Part shown: one piece after another, positions 27,965-37,817 of the stretch
Numbering within the stretch: the stretch's first letter is position 1
How the letters are laid out: the number at the start of each line of letters is the position of its first letter
Assembly: GCA_029433475.1 (NCBI GenBank)
Contig: JAQTIE010000004.1
Coordinates: 1 to 41,963 of the forward strand
Length of the DNA stretch: 41,963 nucleotides
Direction: 5' to 3'
Origin: Neisseriaceae bacterium ESL0693
GTDB taxonomy: Bacteria; Pseudomonadota; Gammaproteobacteria; Burkholderiales; Neisseriaceae
Program-made: the position numbers and the translations under genes
The notes under the pieces: model-generated
Told to the model about the DNA's origin: nothing
What the model saw: only the letters and a program-made list of their open reading frames with translations
The model's database searches: none

Positions 27965-28459
27965 TCAGACAGTAGCCAGTAACTTTAATACCATTTCACG
28001 AAACTGCTGACGTTCTTCCTTAGTCAGGACAGACCATACTTTATTACGTACCGCATTGGTTTCAGGGCTGATCTGCTGAATAATTTCTTCACCCGTTTTG
28101 GTCAGTTTCAAGGTGATTTTACGCCGATCCAATGGATGCGTATCCCGTGTTGCCCAGCCATTCTGCACCAAATCATCAGACAACCGCGTCGCACTGGTAC
28201 GGGTTAAATTCAGAATATCGCTTAATTCAGAGGGTAAAATTTCATGTTCAGGACGTGAATAAATCGCCAGTAATGCATGCCATAAACTCTCGGATAGCTT
28301 ATGCTCATGCAGGCATTCATTCAGCTGGCCATTCAGATTGGTATACAATAAACGCACCAGACGACTCAGCACGATTTCATCAATATTGGTACTGGGTAAC
28401 TTCTCAGCCAGTACACGCAAGGTACTTTCTAATTCTGCACAAGGAAGAGCAAATCCCAT
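27965..28459 (-). CDS. MarR-family transcriptional regulator (EmrR/FarR-like)
   Basis: A 164-residue winged-helix regulator of the MarR family. The DNA-binding part is visible at about 60-135: LSESLWHALLAIYSRP, then the recognition region LSDILNLTRTSATRLSDDLV and the wing DTHPLDRRKITLKLT, with the conserved DRR. Such proteins usually repress efflux or stress genes and respond to small ligands. It resembles EmrR/FarR, but no efflux operon lies beside it, and it has about 680 bp of empty DNA upstream. Target unknown. Confidence 0.88.
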   Translation of the reverse strand: MGFALPCAELESTLRVLAEKLPSTNIDEIVLSRLVRLLYTNLNGQLNECLHEHKLSESLWHALLAIYSRPEHEILPSELSDILNLTRTSATRLSDDLVQNGWATRDTHPLDRRKITLKLTKTGEEIIQQISPETNAVRNKVWSVLTKEERQQFREMVLKLLATV

Positions 28460-29142
28460 AACAACATATTCCTTCTTAATAATAGAAAAACAGATAATAT
28501 CATCGCGCCATTATAATAATCACTAAAATTATTATCAATATCACAATTATATATGGCAAATAATTCAAAAACTTAATACAACATACATCAAATTAAAAAA
28601 TAAATACAATAAATCTTAAATTTAATTACCGGCCACAGGGGATAAATATTATGCCGATATAATTCAAATACCTGGCAATAACAGAATCATATGTATTCAG
28701 GATTTTAAAATCCATTGAAAGCATGATTTAAACAATCAGCCCGTATGATATCAACCCATTAAATTATTGCTTTAAAACCCGTAAAAACAGGCTTTTCCTA
28801 TCCATAATGGACAAAACAATAACAGCCTGCAATTAACGATATCACCAACAGTCAAACGTGGCTTTTATGCACCTTACGGCGAATAAATTAAAGACGACCT
28901 TTACCTGTTTCAATATCATACCTCACATCAATCACCTGTAACCCAGAGCATTGATAGCCGTGTGTATTCAGGGCAGTATTGATCATTATGGATATTAACA
29001 TGCAAATCAACAGGCCATAACAACCGCAGAATGATAAAAATAAATCCTGCCCTGTTATCCCTGTTGAGTGATTACCGCAATAATTTCAATACACTATTTG
29101 ATACACAGCCCTATGGGAACTATGCGCTGATCAGATCAGCAT
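28460..29142. other. Long AT-rich region between MarR gene and metK
   Basis: About 680 bases without a supported gene. It is upstream of the MarR gene, so it must contain that promoter, and downstream of metK. I find no clear terminator hairpin after metK and no recognised RNA. Confidence 0.4.
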
Positions 29143-30312
29143 TTACACGCCGGCCAGCTGACGCAATAGTGCGACTTTATCGGTTCTTTCCCAGGTAAAT
29201 TCCGGCTCTTCCCGTCCAAAATGACCATAAGCCGCGGTTTTACTGTAAATCGGCCGTTGCAGATCCAGCATTTTAATAATGCCTTTGGGACGCAAATCAA
29301 ATGTTTGCCGTACTATCTCAATCAATTTATCCTCACTGACCTTACCTGTACCAAAAGTATCAACAGCAATAGAAGTAGGCTCAGCAATACCAATTGCATA
29401 AGATATCTGAATCTGGCATTGTTTTGCCAGTCCGGCAGCCACAATATTTTTAGCCACATAGCGACAGGCATAGGCAGCAGAACGGTCTACCTTGGTAGGG
29501 TCTTTGCCTGAAAACGCACCACCACCATGTGGCGCAGCACCGCCATAAGTATCCACAATGATCTTGCGGCCGGTCAGGCCGCAATCGCCCTGCGGGCCAC
29601 CAATCACAAAACGTCCAGTCGGATTAATCAGGTATTTGGTCTGTTCCGTCAGCATTTCAGGCGGCAATACCGGCTTGATAATGCATTCTTTCACCGCCTC
29701 AATCAACACATCGCGCTCAATCTCAGGATCATGCTGTGTCGACAACACCACGGTATCAATCCGTTTTACCTGTCCGGTCTGGCTATCATACACACACGTC
29801 AGCTGGGCTTTGGCATCTGGTCTGAGCCAGGGAAGCTCACCACTTTTGCGCACCTCACTCTGACGCTGCATCAGGCGATGGGCGTAATAAATAGCGAATG
29901 GCATCAACGTCGGCGTTTCATCACAGGCATAACCAAACATCAGCCCCTGATCTCCGGCACCCATGTCCAAGTCTACCCCTTCGCCTTCATTCACGCCCTG
30001 GGCAATATCCGGCGACTGTTCATCATAGCAAGCCATAACCGCACAGCCATTGGCATCAAAACCCAGTTCGGAGGCGTTATAGCCAATACGTTTAATCGTA
30101 TCACGCGCTACCTGAATATAATTAATATGTGCTGTTGTGCTGATTTCTCCTGCCAGTACACACAAACCGGTATTGACCAAAGTTTCCGCAGCCACACGGG
30201 CAGCCGGATCTTCGGTTAAGATAGCATCAAGAATAGAATCAGAAATCTGATCAGCCACTTTATCAGGATGACCTTCAGACACTGATTCCGAAGTAAACAG
30301 GAATTCACTCAT
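29143..30312 (-). CDS. metK: S-adenosylmethionine synthase
   Basis: A 389-residue methionine adenosyltransferase that makes SAM from methionine and ATP. Hallmarks are present: the N-terminal [14 protein letters not shown] (12-25), the [12 protein letters not shown] hexapeptide region (about 117-128) and the phosphate-binding [19 protein letters not shown] (about 260-278). Length is standard. No SAM riboswitch is seen in the 80 bases before it. It lies head to head with an LpxL-like gene, an arrangement I recall from Neisseria. Confidence 0.97.
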   Translation of the reverse strand: MSEFLFTSESVSEGHPDKVADQISDSILDAILTEDPAARVAAETLVNTGLCVLAGEISTTAHINYIQVARDTIKRIGYNASELGFDANGCAVMACYDEQSPDIAQGVNEGEGVDLDMGAGDQGLMFGYACDETPTLMPFAIYYAHRLMQRQSEVRKSGELPWLRPDAKAQLTCVYDSQTGQVKRIDTVVLSTQHDPEIERDVLIEAVKECIIKPVLPPEMLTEQTKYLINPTGRFVIGGPQGDCGLTGRKIIVDTYGGAAPHGGGAFSGKDPTKVDRSAAYACRYVAKNIVAAGLAKQCQIQISYAIGIAEPTSIAVDTFGTGKVSEDKLIEIVRQTFDLRPKGIIKMLDLQRPIYSKTAAYGHFGREEPEFTWERTDKVALLRQLAGV

Positions 30313-30409
30313 ATTGGCAGATTCTTTCTGATGACGGTAATCGTCCGACAGACAGTTATTCGGTGCTTTTGTTACAATACTGTCCTATTTACACATGAAG
30401 CAGGAACAG

Positions 30410-31315
30410 ATGCAAAAGCTGGTATATTTCATATTTGCGTTGCTGGGGAGAATTCCACTGCCATGGTTGCATACATTAAGCAATCTATTGGGGTGGCTCA
30501 GCTTTCACCTGGCCAAATCTGAACGCAGACTGATCACGCAAAACGTACATTTTAGCAAAATTGCAGCCAACGACCAAGACGAACGCGCTTTAGTCAGGGC
30601 AATATGTAATGAAACCATGAAAGGTGGTCTGGAATTAACCATCGCATGGACACGCTCCAGCCAACATATTGTTTCCCTCTTTAAAGAAGTGCACGGCTGG
30701 GAACACATTCAGGCCGCCATCAGTCAGGGCAAAGGCCTGTTACTCATTACCCCTCATCTGGGCAGCTATGATCTGGCCGGCCGCTTTTTAAGTGAACAAC
30801 TGCCCTTCCCTCTTACTGCCATGTACCGGCCGCCTAAACTCTCCTGGCTGGAAAAGGTCATGAATAGTGGCCGCGAACGCGATAATGGTTATGTGGCGCC
30901 CGCCAACAAGCAAGGCGTAAAACAAATCGTGCGCGCATTAAAAGCAGGAGAAGCCACCATTGTACTGCCCGATCAGGTGCCTAAAGCAGGAGAAGGCGTC
31001 TGGGTCAGTTTTTTCCAGAAACCGGCCTATACCATGACACTGGCTTCCAGACTGGCCAATATGACCAATGTTGTGCCGCTTTTTTTCTGTGGCGAACGAT
31101 TACCTCATGGCCGCGGTTTTGCCCTACATATTGCCCCATTAACAGGAGAGTTAAACGGCGATAAAAGCCATGATGCCCAGATCATCAATGACAACATTGA
31201 AGACTGGGTCAGGCGTTTTCCGGCACAATATCTTTTCGGTTATAACCGTTTTAAAGGCAAACCACCCAAAAATCAAGCCAATAGGAATGAGCTGCATCAG
31301 ATGCATCATGACTAA
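30410..31315 (+). CDS. lpxL: LpxL/HtrB-family lipid A lauroyl acyltransferase
   Basis: A 301-residue inner-membrane acyltransferase that adds a secondary acyl chain to lipid A. After an N-terminal anchor (about 3-35), the catalytic HX4D motif is H116-LGSY-D121, followed by AMYRPPK (about 140-146) and VLPDQVPK, both typical of HtrB/LpxL. An earlier in-frame ATG at 30395 has no ribosome-binding site; AGGA lies just before ATG 30410, although the spacing is short, and MQKLVYFIFALLGRIP is a typical beginning. It is divergent from metK. Gene symbol is by family; the exact paralogue (L1/L2) is not established. Confidence 0.87.
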   Translation: MQKLVYFIFALLGRIPLPWLHTLSNLLGWLSFHLAKSERRLITQNVHFSKIAANDQDERALVRAICNETMKGGLELTIAWTRSSQHIVSLFKEVHGWEHIQAAISQGKGLLLITPHLGSYDLAGRFLSEQLPFPLTAMYRPPKLSWLEKVMNSGRERDNGYVAPANKQGVKQIVRALKAGEATIVLPDQVPKAGEGVWVSFFQKPAYTMTLASRLANMTNVVPLFFCGERLPHGRGFALHIAPLTGELNGDKSHDAQIINDNIEDWVRRFPAQYLFGYNRFKGKPPKNQANRNELHQMHHD

Positions 31316-31322
31316 GCCAAGG

Positions 31323-32501
31323 TCAATCAATCTGACGGGCACGTCCGGCCAAATAACCGGCTACGGCCTGAATCAGCGCCAATACCATACACACCGCCAG
31401 TAATAGCTGCCAGCCACCAAACCGATCATGTAACCAGCCTGCCAATGGCGGCCCGCCAGCGGCCAGCAGATAGGCCACACTCTGCGCCATCCCCGATAAA
31501 GCCGCGGCTGCACTGGCATGACCGGCACGCAATCCGATAAAAGCCAGCCCCAGAATCACACTTACCCCGGTACTGAAACCCAGACAGATAACCCATACAA
31601 CTGCCAACGACGGTAATAGCCACAATCCCACTAATCCCACAGCACTCAATAGCCCGCAGCCGGCAGCCAGCCAGCGCTGATCACACAGACGAGCCAGCAG
31701 CATGCCCATAAATAATCCGGGTATCGCGCCGGCCAATTGTAAAATACCATGTAATGTACCTGCGGTAGCCGCACTCAGCCCCATGGATTGCAACAAAGCC
31801 GGTAACCAGGCCACAACAATATAATAAATTAATGAATTCAGACCAAAAAACAAAGAAACCTGCCATGCCAGCGCCACAGTCCAGATATTGTGTTGCAATG
31901 GCTGCATTTCTGTATGCTGCTGCATTGCATGAGGCTCGGATTGCCATTGACGCCACCATACCAATAGCGCCAATAAAGGCAGACATAATGTACTCAGTAA
32001 TGCCCACGACCAATGCTGAAAATACTGTGCCAAAGGCACCATCACAGCAGAACCCACCGCGGCAGCCAGACTCATTGCCAAGACATACCAGCTGGTGATG
32101 CGTCCTGTGCGGCCGGCAAAATCACGCTTTAATAAACTCGGTAACAATACATTACCTGCCGCAATGCCCAGCCCCAGCAATAAAGTTCCCCCATACAGAC
32201 CCCATAACCCACCCAGAGAGCGCCAGAGAATACCTGCCGTGATCACCACCAAAGCCACAAACAAAACATTACTTAAACCATAATGCCTGCCCAACGCCGG
32301 CACACAGGGAGAAAATAAAGCAAACGCCAGTAAAGGCAGCATCTGAATCAAACCGACACAGATTGAATTAAGATGAAAATAATCACCGATTTGTGGTAAC
32401 AATGGCGCCACACTGGTAAAAGGCGCCCGCAGATTAGTGCTGATCAGTAAAATACCCAGAAACAGCCACATTGATGCTCTGTTTACAGATTTCTGTTGCA
32501 T
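31323..32501 (-). CDS. nimT: CynX/NimT-family MFS transporter
   Basis: A 392-residue major facilitator with about twelve helices. The N-terminal signature STNLRAPFTSVAPLLPQI (21-38) marks the CynX/YeaN group (cyanate and 2-nitroimidazole transporters). It is divergent from an AraC-type regulator 156 bases away, exactly the arrangement of E. coli nimT (yeaN) and nimR (yeaM), where NimR represses NimT. The synteny supports the name, but the substrate here is unproven. It ends seven bases after the convergent LpxL gene. Confidence 0.75.
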   Translation of the reverse strand: MQQKSVNRASMWLFLGILLISTNLRAPFTSVAPLLPQIGDYFHLNSICVGLIQMLPLLAFALFSPCVPALGRHYGLSNVLFVALVVITAGILWRSLGGLWGLYGGTLLLGLGIAAGNVLLPSLLKRDFAGRTGRITSWYVLAMSLAAAVGSAVMVPLAQYFQHWSWALLSTLCLPLLALLVWWRQWQSEPHAMQQHTEMQPLQHNIWTVALAWQVSLFFGLNSLIYYIVVAWLPALLQSMGLSAATAGTLHGILQLAGAIPGLFMGMLLARLCDQRWLAAGCGLLSAVGLVGLWLLPSLAVVWVICLGFSTGVSVILGLAFIGLRAGHASAAAALSGMAQSVAYLLAAGGPPLAGWLHDRFGGWQLLLAVCMVLALIQAVAGYLAGRARQID

Positions 32502-32657
32502 ATCATTTCCTACTCAAATCTTAAGAGCAATATCATAGCGTCTGGTGCACACCTACAGATAGTGATATAAAACCAATAAATCGCTAAATCACGCCATTAT
32601 TAAAACTGAATCAATCTCATTAACATCTGGCGGCATCACTTTAAAGAAAGCAACACA

Positions 32658-33452
32658 ATGTCTTTATTGCATTTATGGCAAGACTTTAATCCCGATATCA
32701 ATAACAATGCAGTCACTGCTTTACATATCCAGTCGGCCAATCACACCGAAGAACTGCCACCGCATCATCATCACAAAAATCAGCTTATTCTGACCCTGAA
32801 GGGTGGCGTAACCTGTCTGTCACCCAATGCTTACTGGCTGGTGCCCACTGGTTGCGCTGCCTGGATACCCAGCGGCATGGTACACAGCAATCGCACCACC
32901 GCCAATGCCGAAGTCCTGTTTTTATATATTGATGCCGAATATACTGCCCTGCCCCGATATTGCTGTACCTTAAACATCAGCCCATTGGTACGCGAAATGA
33001 TAAAACATTTTGCCACATTGCCACATGATTACCAGCCAGGCAGCCATACAGATCAGTTTGCCCGAGTGATGTTACACGAATTGGCCAGTATGCCAATTGA
33101 ACTATTAAATTTACCCATCAGCCCCCACCCTAAAATCAGACAACTGGCCGATGCCCTGATCAATAATCCGGCGGACCGTCAATTACCCGACGTATGGGCG
33201 CAAAAGCTGGCATTAAGTAAACGCAGCCTGGAACGTCTGATTAAAAAAGAAACCGGCATGAGTTTTGGACGCTGGCGTCAACAGCTGCGGTTATTAACCG
33301 CTATTCGTCAGTTATGTCATGGCGAATCCGTACAAAACATTGCTTTTGAACTTGGCTATGAATCAGTAACCGCCTTCATCACCATGTTTAAAAAACAACT
33401 CGGACAAACACCCAAACAATACGCAGCCAATCTATCAGCCACGTTACGATAA
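32658..33452 (+). CDS. nimR: AraC-family regulator, NimR-like
   Basis: A 264-residue AraC regulator. The N-terminal cupin-like sensor contains ELPPHHHHKNQLILTLKGG (31-49), typical of this group, and the C-terminal double helix-turn-helix (about 165-262) ends with the conserved AFITMFKKQLGQTPKQYA. It is divergent from the CynX/NimT-like transporter and shares its 156-base promoter region, so it most likely regulates that gene in response to the transported compound. By analogy with E. coli NimR it would be a repressor; this is inference. Confidence 0.75.
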   Translation: MSLLHLWQDFNPDINNNAVTALHIQSANHTEELPPHHHHKNQLILTLKGGVTCLSPNAYWLVPTGCAAWIPSGMVHSNRTTANAEVLFLYIDAEYTALPRYCCTLNISPLVREMIKHFATLPHDYQPGSHTDQFARVMLHELASMPIELLNLPISPHPKIRQLADALINNPADRQLPDVWAQKLALSKRSLERLIKKETGMSFGRWRQQLRLLTAIRQLCHGESVQNIAFELGYESVTAFITMFKKQLGQTPKQYAANLSATLR

Positions 33453-33662
33453 TTAATCATGATGTATATGGCACATCAGCATACTTTATCCATTTCACCT
33501 GAAGTTCATCATTATTATTTCTAATTCAATGAATAACAACCATACACATAGAACATCAAATCAAAGTACACCATTTTTTAATTTTATGATTGCCCCACAC
33601 TCAGTAATACTGGCCAACAATGATAAAATTCAACACGTTTCTTCCTGTTTTCCCTTATAAAA

Positions 33663-34058
33663 TCAGCATCCGCAATCAACTCTGACTCCTGCCTGAGATT
33701 CATTACCTTCAGTAGCCAGACCATCTCTTTTCCACCAATCCAGTCCGCCAATCAATTCTTTGACATTAAATCCCAAAGTTAATAATCTCATACAGGCCTT
33801 TGTCGAGGCATTACACCCGATTCCATCGCAATAACAAATATATGTTTTACTTTTATCTAACTGTTCCGTTGAATGAAACGACATATCTTTGTGCCATAAA
33901 TTAACAGCACCCGGTATATGCTCCTTTTTATAAGATTGCGGTGATCTTGCATCTACAATGACGATATCTTCCTTCTTACTTATTGCAGAAAATAAATCAG
34001 CAGAATCTAATTCATAAGATAATTTTGATTGATAATGAAGCATTTGTTCCATACTCAT
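33663..34058 (-). CDS. Rhodanese-domain sulfurtransferase
   Basis: A single-domain rhodanese of 131 residues. The conserved VDARSP (35-40), EHIPGAVNL (46-54) and the active loop ending IGGLDWWK (103-110) are present. The active cysteine is probably C77 in YCDGIGCNAS; C82 sits five residues later in the loop, and C75 precedes it. The C-terminus carries an extra DCGC pair (C129, C131). The ATG has an AAAGGAG ribosome-binding site. It may carry persulfide sulfur or have a redox role; no partner gene is adjacent. Confidence 0.85.
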   Translation of the reverse strand: MSMEQMLHYQSKLSYELDSADLFSAISKKEDIVIVDARSPQSYKKEHIPGAVNLWHKDMSFHSTEQLDKSKTYICYCDGIGCNASTKACMRLLTLGFNVKELIGGLDWWKRDGLATEGNESQAGVRVDCGC

Positions 34059-34508
34059 AAAAACTCCTTTAATAATTAAATTTTAAAATATGATTAAAGA
34101 TAAAAACTAAAAATAAATTTTGCGATTAAAATAATCAGCATAATTATATATATTGTTTCAACGATACACATCAAAAATACAGTATAAATAATTTTTTAAA
34201 TCATAGATATGCATTGTGTAGTTATTTAATATTACTGATAAATAAATGAAAATCAATTTAGAAATTTATTCAGTATATGAAAAGCAAACGCAGCAAATAT
34301 CTGCTGTTTAATTCTGTATTTACTTCCCTCTATAGTCCACCAGCAAACGTCATAGATTGAGAATATAACCAATGATTATAATTAATATTTTAGTGATATA
34401 TTCATAAATACCATTGATTATGTCAGAAAACCAATGACCAGTTATATTGAAATACTACTTCAGCTACAACTATATAAGAAAAATAAGATAAACAAATGAT
34501 CAGAAATA
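34059..34508. other. AT-rich region between rpsI terminator and rhodanese gene
   Basis: About 450 extremely AT-rich bases with no gene, which should contain the rhodanese promoter. I see nothing else that can be supported. Confidence 0.4.
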
Positions 34509-34534
34509 AAAAAAGAGCCCAAAGGCTCTTTTTT
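34505..34534 (-). terminator. Hairpin terminator after rpsI
   Basis: AAAAAAGAGCC (34509-34519), loop CAAA, GGCTCTTTTTT (34524-34534): a perfect 11-base stem with a T-run on either strand. It ends the rplM-rpsI transcript. Confidence 0.9.
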
Positions 34535-34555
34535 AAATCCAGTAACGCTAATAAA

Positions 34556-34948
34556 TTAACGTTTAGAAAACTGTTTCGCACGACGTGCTTTACGTAAACC
34601 GAATTTCTTACGTTCTACTTCACGGGCATCACGGGTAACCAGACCAGCCGCAGACAAAGCAGGTTTTAAAGCAGCATCATAGTCAATCAAAGCACGCGTA
34701 ATACCATGACGAATGGCACCAGACTGACCGGTTTCACCACCACCAATAACATTTACTTTAATATCAAAAGATTCCAGATTTTCAGTCAACACCAAAGGCT
34801 GACGTACGATCATACGACCTGTTTCACGACCAAAGAATTCATCCAGCGGGCGACCATTAACAATAATCTGGCCAGTACCCTTTTGCAGGAAAACACGAGC
34901 CACAGAACTTTTGCGGCGACCGGTGCCATAGTAATATTTACCGTTCAT
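34556..34948 (-). CDS. rpsI: 30S ribosomal protein S9
   Basis: 130-residue uS9. Begins with [17 protein letters not shown] and ends with the conserved basic tail [14 protein letters not shown], which reaches the P-site tRNA. AAGGA precedes the ATG. It follows rplM by nine bases in the universal rplM-rpsI operon. Confidence 0.98.
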   Translation of the reverse strand: MNGKYYYGTGRRKSSVARVFLQKGTGQIIVNGRPLDEFFGRETGRMIVRQPLVLTENLESFDIKVNVIGGGETGQSGAIRHGITRALIDYDAALKPALSAAGLVTRDAREVERKKFGLRKARRAKQFSKR

Positions 34949-34957
34949 TGCGTGTCC

Positions 34958-35386
34958 TTAAATATCCAAAACTTTAGGTTGCTGAGCTGCATGACCGTGC
35001 TCGGCATCGGCATACACTTTCAGTTTTTTAATCATAGCGTAACCTAACGGGCCTTTTGGCAACATACCTTTAACGGCTTTTTCCAAGGCACGACCCGGAA
35101 ACTCATTCTGCATTTCGGCAAAGCTACGTTCATAAATACCACCGGGGAAACCAGAATGACGGTAATATTTTTTATCAGTTTGTTTGTTGCCTGTCACACG
35201 CAGTTTGTCCGCATTGATCACGATAATGTAATCACCGGTATCCACGTGGGGAGTGTATTCAGGCTTATGTTTACCACGCAGGCGACGAGCGATTTCAGCA
35301 GCCAGACGACCCAGAACTTTGTCTTGAGCATCAACAACATACCAATCGCGCTTCACCTCATGCGGCTTAGCTGAAAAGGTTTTCAT
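34958..35386 (-). CDS. rplM: 50S ribosomal protein L13
   Basis: 142-residue uL13. It begins [20 protein letters not shown] and carries the conserved [15 protein letters not shown] and GMLPKGPLG stretches. First gene of the rplM-rpsI operon, with a consensus promoter about 40 bases upstream. The family is unambiguous. Confidence 0.98.
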   Translation of the reverse strand: MKTFSAKPHEVKRDWYVVDAQDKVLGRLAAEIARRLRGKHKPEYTPHVDTGDYIIVINADKLRVTGNKQTDKKYYRHSGFPGGIYERSFAEMQNEFPGRALEKAVKGMLPKGPLGYAMIKKLKVYADAEHGHAAQQPKVLDI

Positions 35387-35421
35387 AGGAGCTAATCCAG
35401 ATAAATATACGAAAGCTACCG

Positions 35422-35450
35422 ATTTTAAAGAATAATCCGTTAACCGTCAA
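35422..35450 (-). promoter_or_regulatory. Sigma-70 promoter of rplM-rpsI
   Basis: On the minus strand TTGACG (35445-35450), a 17-base spacer and TAAAAT (35422-35427) form a near-consensus promoter about 36 bases before the rplM ATG. The -35 box sits within a perfect 10-base inverted repeat (35442-35451 with 35457-35466). Confidence 0.75.
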
Positions 35451-35500
35451 TTACTCATTGACGGTTCAGAGCATAAATCTGCCCGCTTTAGCCACCCGTC

Positions 35501-37630
35501 TCAGCCAATTCGTTTGAAAGGGGGCAGACAAGCCAGCAATTGCTTTCCATAACGCGCGGTAATAATACGTTTATCCAGAATGGTTACCCGCCCATAATCG
35601 GTTTCTGTCCGGATCAGCCGGCCTACAGCCTGAATCAGCTTAATACTGGCCTCAGGCACGGTAATCTCCATAAAAGGATTACCGCCCCGCTCTTCAATCC
35701 AGCGACTGCGGGTTTTCTCAATCGGATTGTCCGGCATCGAAAAAGGCAATTTGGCAATAATCACCTGTACACAGGCATCACCAGGTAAATCCAGACCTTC
35801 GGCAAAACTGTCCAGACCAAAAATAATACTGGCTCGCCCCGCCGCAACTGTCTCATGATGCCGGGTCAGCAAAACCTGTTTAGGCAATTCTCCCTGAATC
35901 AGCAATAACGGCAGATGGCTGACCGGTAGCCGCAAAGCCACTTCCTGCATTTGCCTGCGCGAAGAAAACAACACCAGCGTACCAATCGGCTCACTCGCAC
36001 TAATGAGCTGAGGCAACCACTGAACAATCTCAGCAGTATGCGCCTCTGCATCTTTCGGACTACTGTTCAGCGGTGGAATATACAATTCACCTTGCTGCGC
36101 AAAATCAAACGGACTGTCCAGTGCCAATGTTTTTGTCTCTGTCAGCCAGTGTAACCCTGTCTGCTGCAACAATAAATCAAAACTACCCAAAGACCGCAAT
36201 GTTGCGGAAGTCAGTACCGCACCTGCTGCCCTACGCCACAATCCGCTCGCCAGCTTAGCGGCACTACTGATGGGAGAAGCATGAAAACGATAATCTGCCT
36301 TATCACCGGTCTGACGCACAATCCATTTAGCCAGTGGTATGCCACCCTCCATGGTTTCCGTTGCCATTAAAATCCATACATCAGCAATCTGCTCACTGCG
36401 TGCCACAAACATGCCAAGCTCACTGATCAGCCGATCCAGTAACGATCCATCCTGGGTTTTATCACGCTTACAGCCAGACAGCGCCTCATTCAAATCATTC
36501 AGATGCTTCAACAACATTCTGGCCGGCAGCGCCGTATTCTGCACCAGAATAGTCAAATCCTGCGGAACATCATCTGTCCATAGCCAGCAAGGCTCATTAG
36601 CGCTTTCCTGAGCCGCCAGTTCCGGTATTTCAGCCAGCTGGGCCGACCATTGATAAAAACTTTCCTGCAAGGCCGCCACAGCCTCCATAATCAATTCGGC
36701 CAGAGCAGTTTTATCTGCAACTGCCGCCGCCTTAGCCACCACCGCGCCCAGCTTATCCAAAAACCACAGTGCCTGATTCAGACTATGTTCTGCGGCAAAC
36801 TGGTTTAATGCTTTCTGAGGTAAATGATGAGCCTCATCAATACAATAAAAACTACTGCCCGGCGCTGGTAAAATCACCCCGCCGCCCATACCAATATCGG
36901 CCAGCAGCAAATCATGATTAGTAACCACCACATCAACGCTATCCAGTAAATCCCGTGCCAGAAAAAACGGACACTCCGGCCGGTTAGGACATGCCGCTTT
37001 CAAACAACCATGCCGGTCATTGGTGACTTTACTCCATAACACATCATCAATCTTTTGCGGCCAGTGATCACGATCTCCATTAAACCGGCGTGATGCAAAC
37101 TGATCAGCCATATCACGTAATAACGCCAGATCCTCTTTACGCGGTTGCTGCTCCCACAATACCGAAGGGGTTTCAAAACCGGCCAGATTATCCTGTGCAT
37201 TAGCCTGCGTGAGCTGGTAAAGCTTATAAGGGCAAAGATAACGTCCCCGGCCTTTGGCCAAAGTAAAACTCAGATTCAAACCACTGTGTGCCACCAGAAA
37301 AGGCAAATCCCGTTCGACCAATTGCTCCTGTAAAGCCACCGTAGCACTACTGACAATCAGCTTTTTACCGCGCATCTGCGCCATAATGCCACCGGCCAGC
37401 AAATAAGCCAGACTTTTACCCACCCCTGTAGGCCCCTCTATCACGACAATACTCTCACCCAGACGTTCCGGCGCTGGCTCAGCTTCTGATTTTTCCTGTG
37501 TGGCGGCAAAAGCATTGGCTACCGCAGCCAGCATTTGACGTTGAGCTGTACGCGGACAAAAATGAGGCAGACTATCAGCAATATTCTGGTAATGTTCGCG
37601 AATAGCATTTTTTTCTAGATCAGTAAGCAT
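35501..37630 (-). CDS. dinG: ATP-dependent DNA helicase DinG (XPD/Rad3-like)
   Basis: A 709-residue superfamily 2 helicase with a 5'-3' activity on branched DNA and R-loops. Walker A is GPTGVGKS (66-73), the DEAH box is D265-E-A-H268 (YCIDEAHHL), and the iron-sulfur cluster cysteines are C133 (RYLC), C209, C214 and C220. The C-terminal motifs FGLDSFAEGLDLPG and QAVGRLIR carry motifs V and VI. Length matches the non-exonuclease DinG type. Located upstream of rplM on the same strand but separated by the rplM promoter. Confidence 0.94.
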   Translation of the reverse strand: MLTDLEKNAIREHYQNIADSLPHFCPRTAQRQMLAAVANAFAATQEKSEAEPAPERLGESIVVIEGPTGVGKSLAYLLAGGIMAQMRGKKLIVSSATVALQEQLVERDLPFLVAHSGLNLSFTLAKGRGRYLCPYKLYQLTQANAQDNLAGFETPSVLWEQQPRKEDLALLRDMADQFASRRFNGDRDHWPQKIDDVLWSKVTNDRHGCLKAACPNRPECPFFLARDLLDSVDVVVTNHDLLLADIGMGGGVILPAPGSSFYCIDEAHHLPQKALNQFAAEHSLNQALWFLDKLGAVVAKAAAVADKTALAELIMEAVAALQESFYQWSAQLAEIPELAAQESANEPCWLWTDDVPQDLTILVQNTALPARMLLKHLNDLNEALSGCKRDKTQDGSLLDRLISELGMFVARSEQIADVWILMATETMEGGIPLAKWIVRQTGDKADYRFHASPISSAAKLASGLWRRAAGAVLTSATLRSLGSFDLLLQQTGLHWLTETKTLALDSPFDFAQQGELYIPPLNSSPKDAEAHTAEIVQWLPQLISASEPIGTLVLFSSRRQMQEVALRLPVSHLPLLLIQGELPKQVLLTRHHETVAAGRASIIFGLDSFAEGLDLPGDACVQVIIAKLPFSMPDNPIEKTRSRWIEERGGNPFMEITVPEASIKLIQAVGRLIRTETDYGRVTILDKRIITARYGKQLLACLPPFKRIG

Positions 37631-37817
37631 ATAAATAATAGAGCAGTGAACCCACGGTGATTAAATCCATTGAAACATTTAAATCAATAAGAAAATAAAA
37701 ATAGTTAATTTGCTATATACAATTCAGGATTAAGTTTATCAGCAATCAGTCTATGGCTGGCGAGATCAAAATTATATACTGAAATACAACCATAATATCG
37801 GTACATAAGGATAAAAA
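37631..37817. other. Divergent region between dinG and metQ-like gene
   Basis: AT-rich. A TACAAT hexamer lies near 37717, with no matching -35 box at the right distance. It should contain both promoters. Confidence 0.35.

Noticed and set aside
29527-30219. 230-codon plus-strand open frame antisense to metK
   Set aside because: It lies entirely within metK, a secure conserved gene on the other strand; no ribosome-binding site and no recognisable domain.
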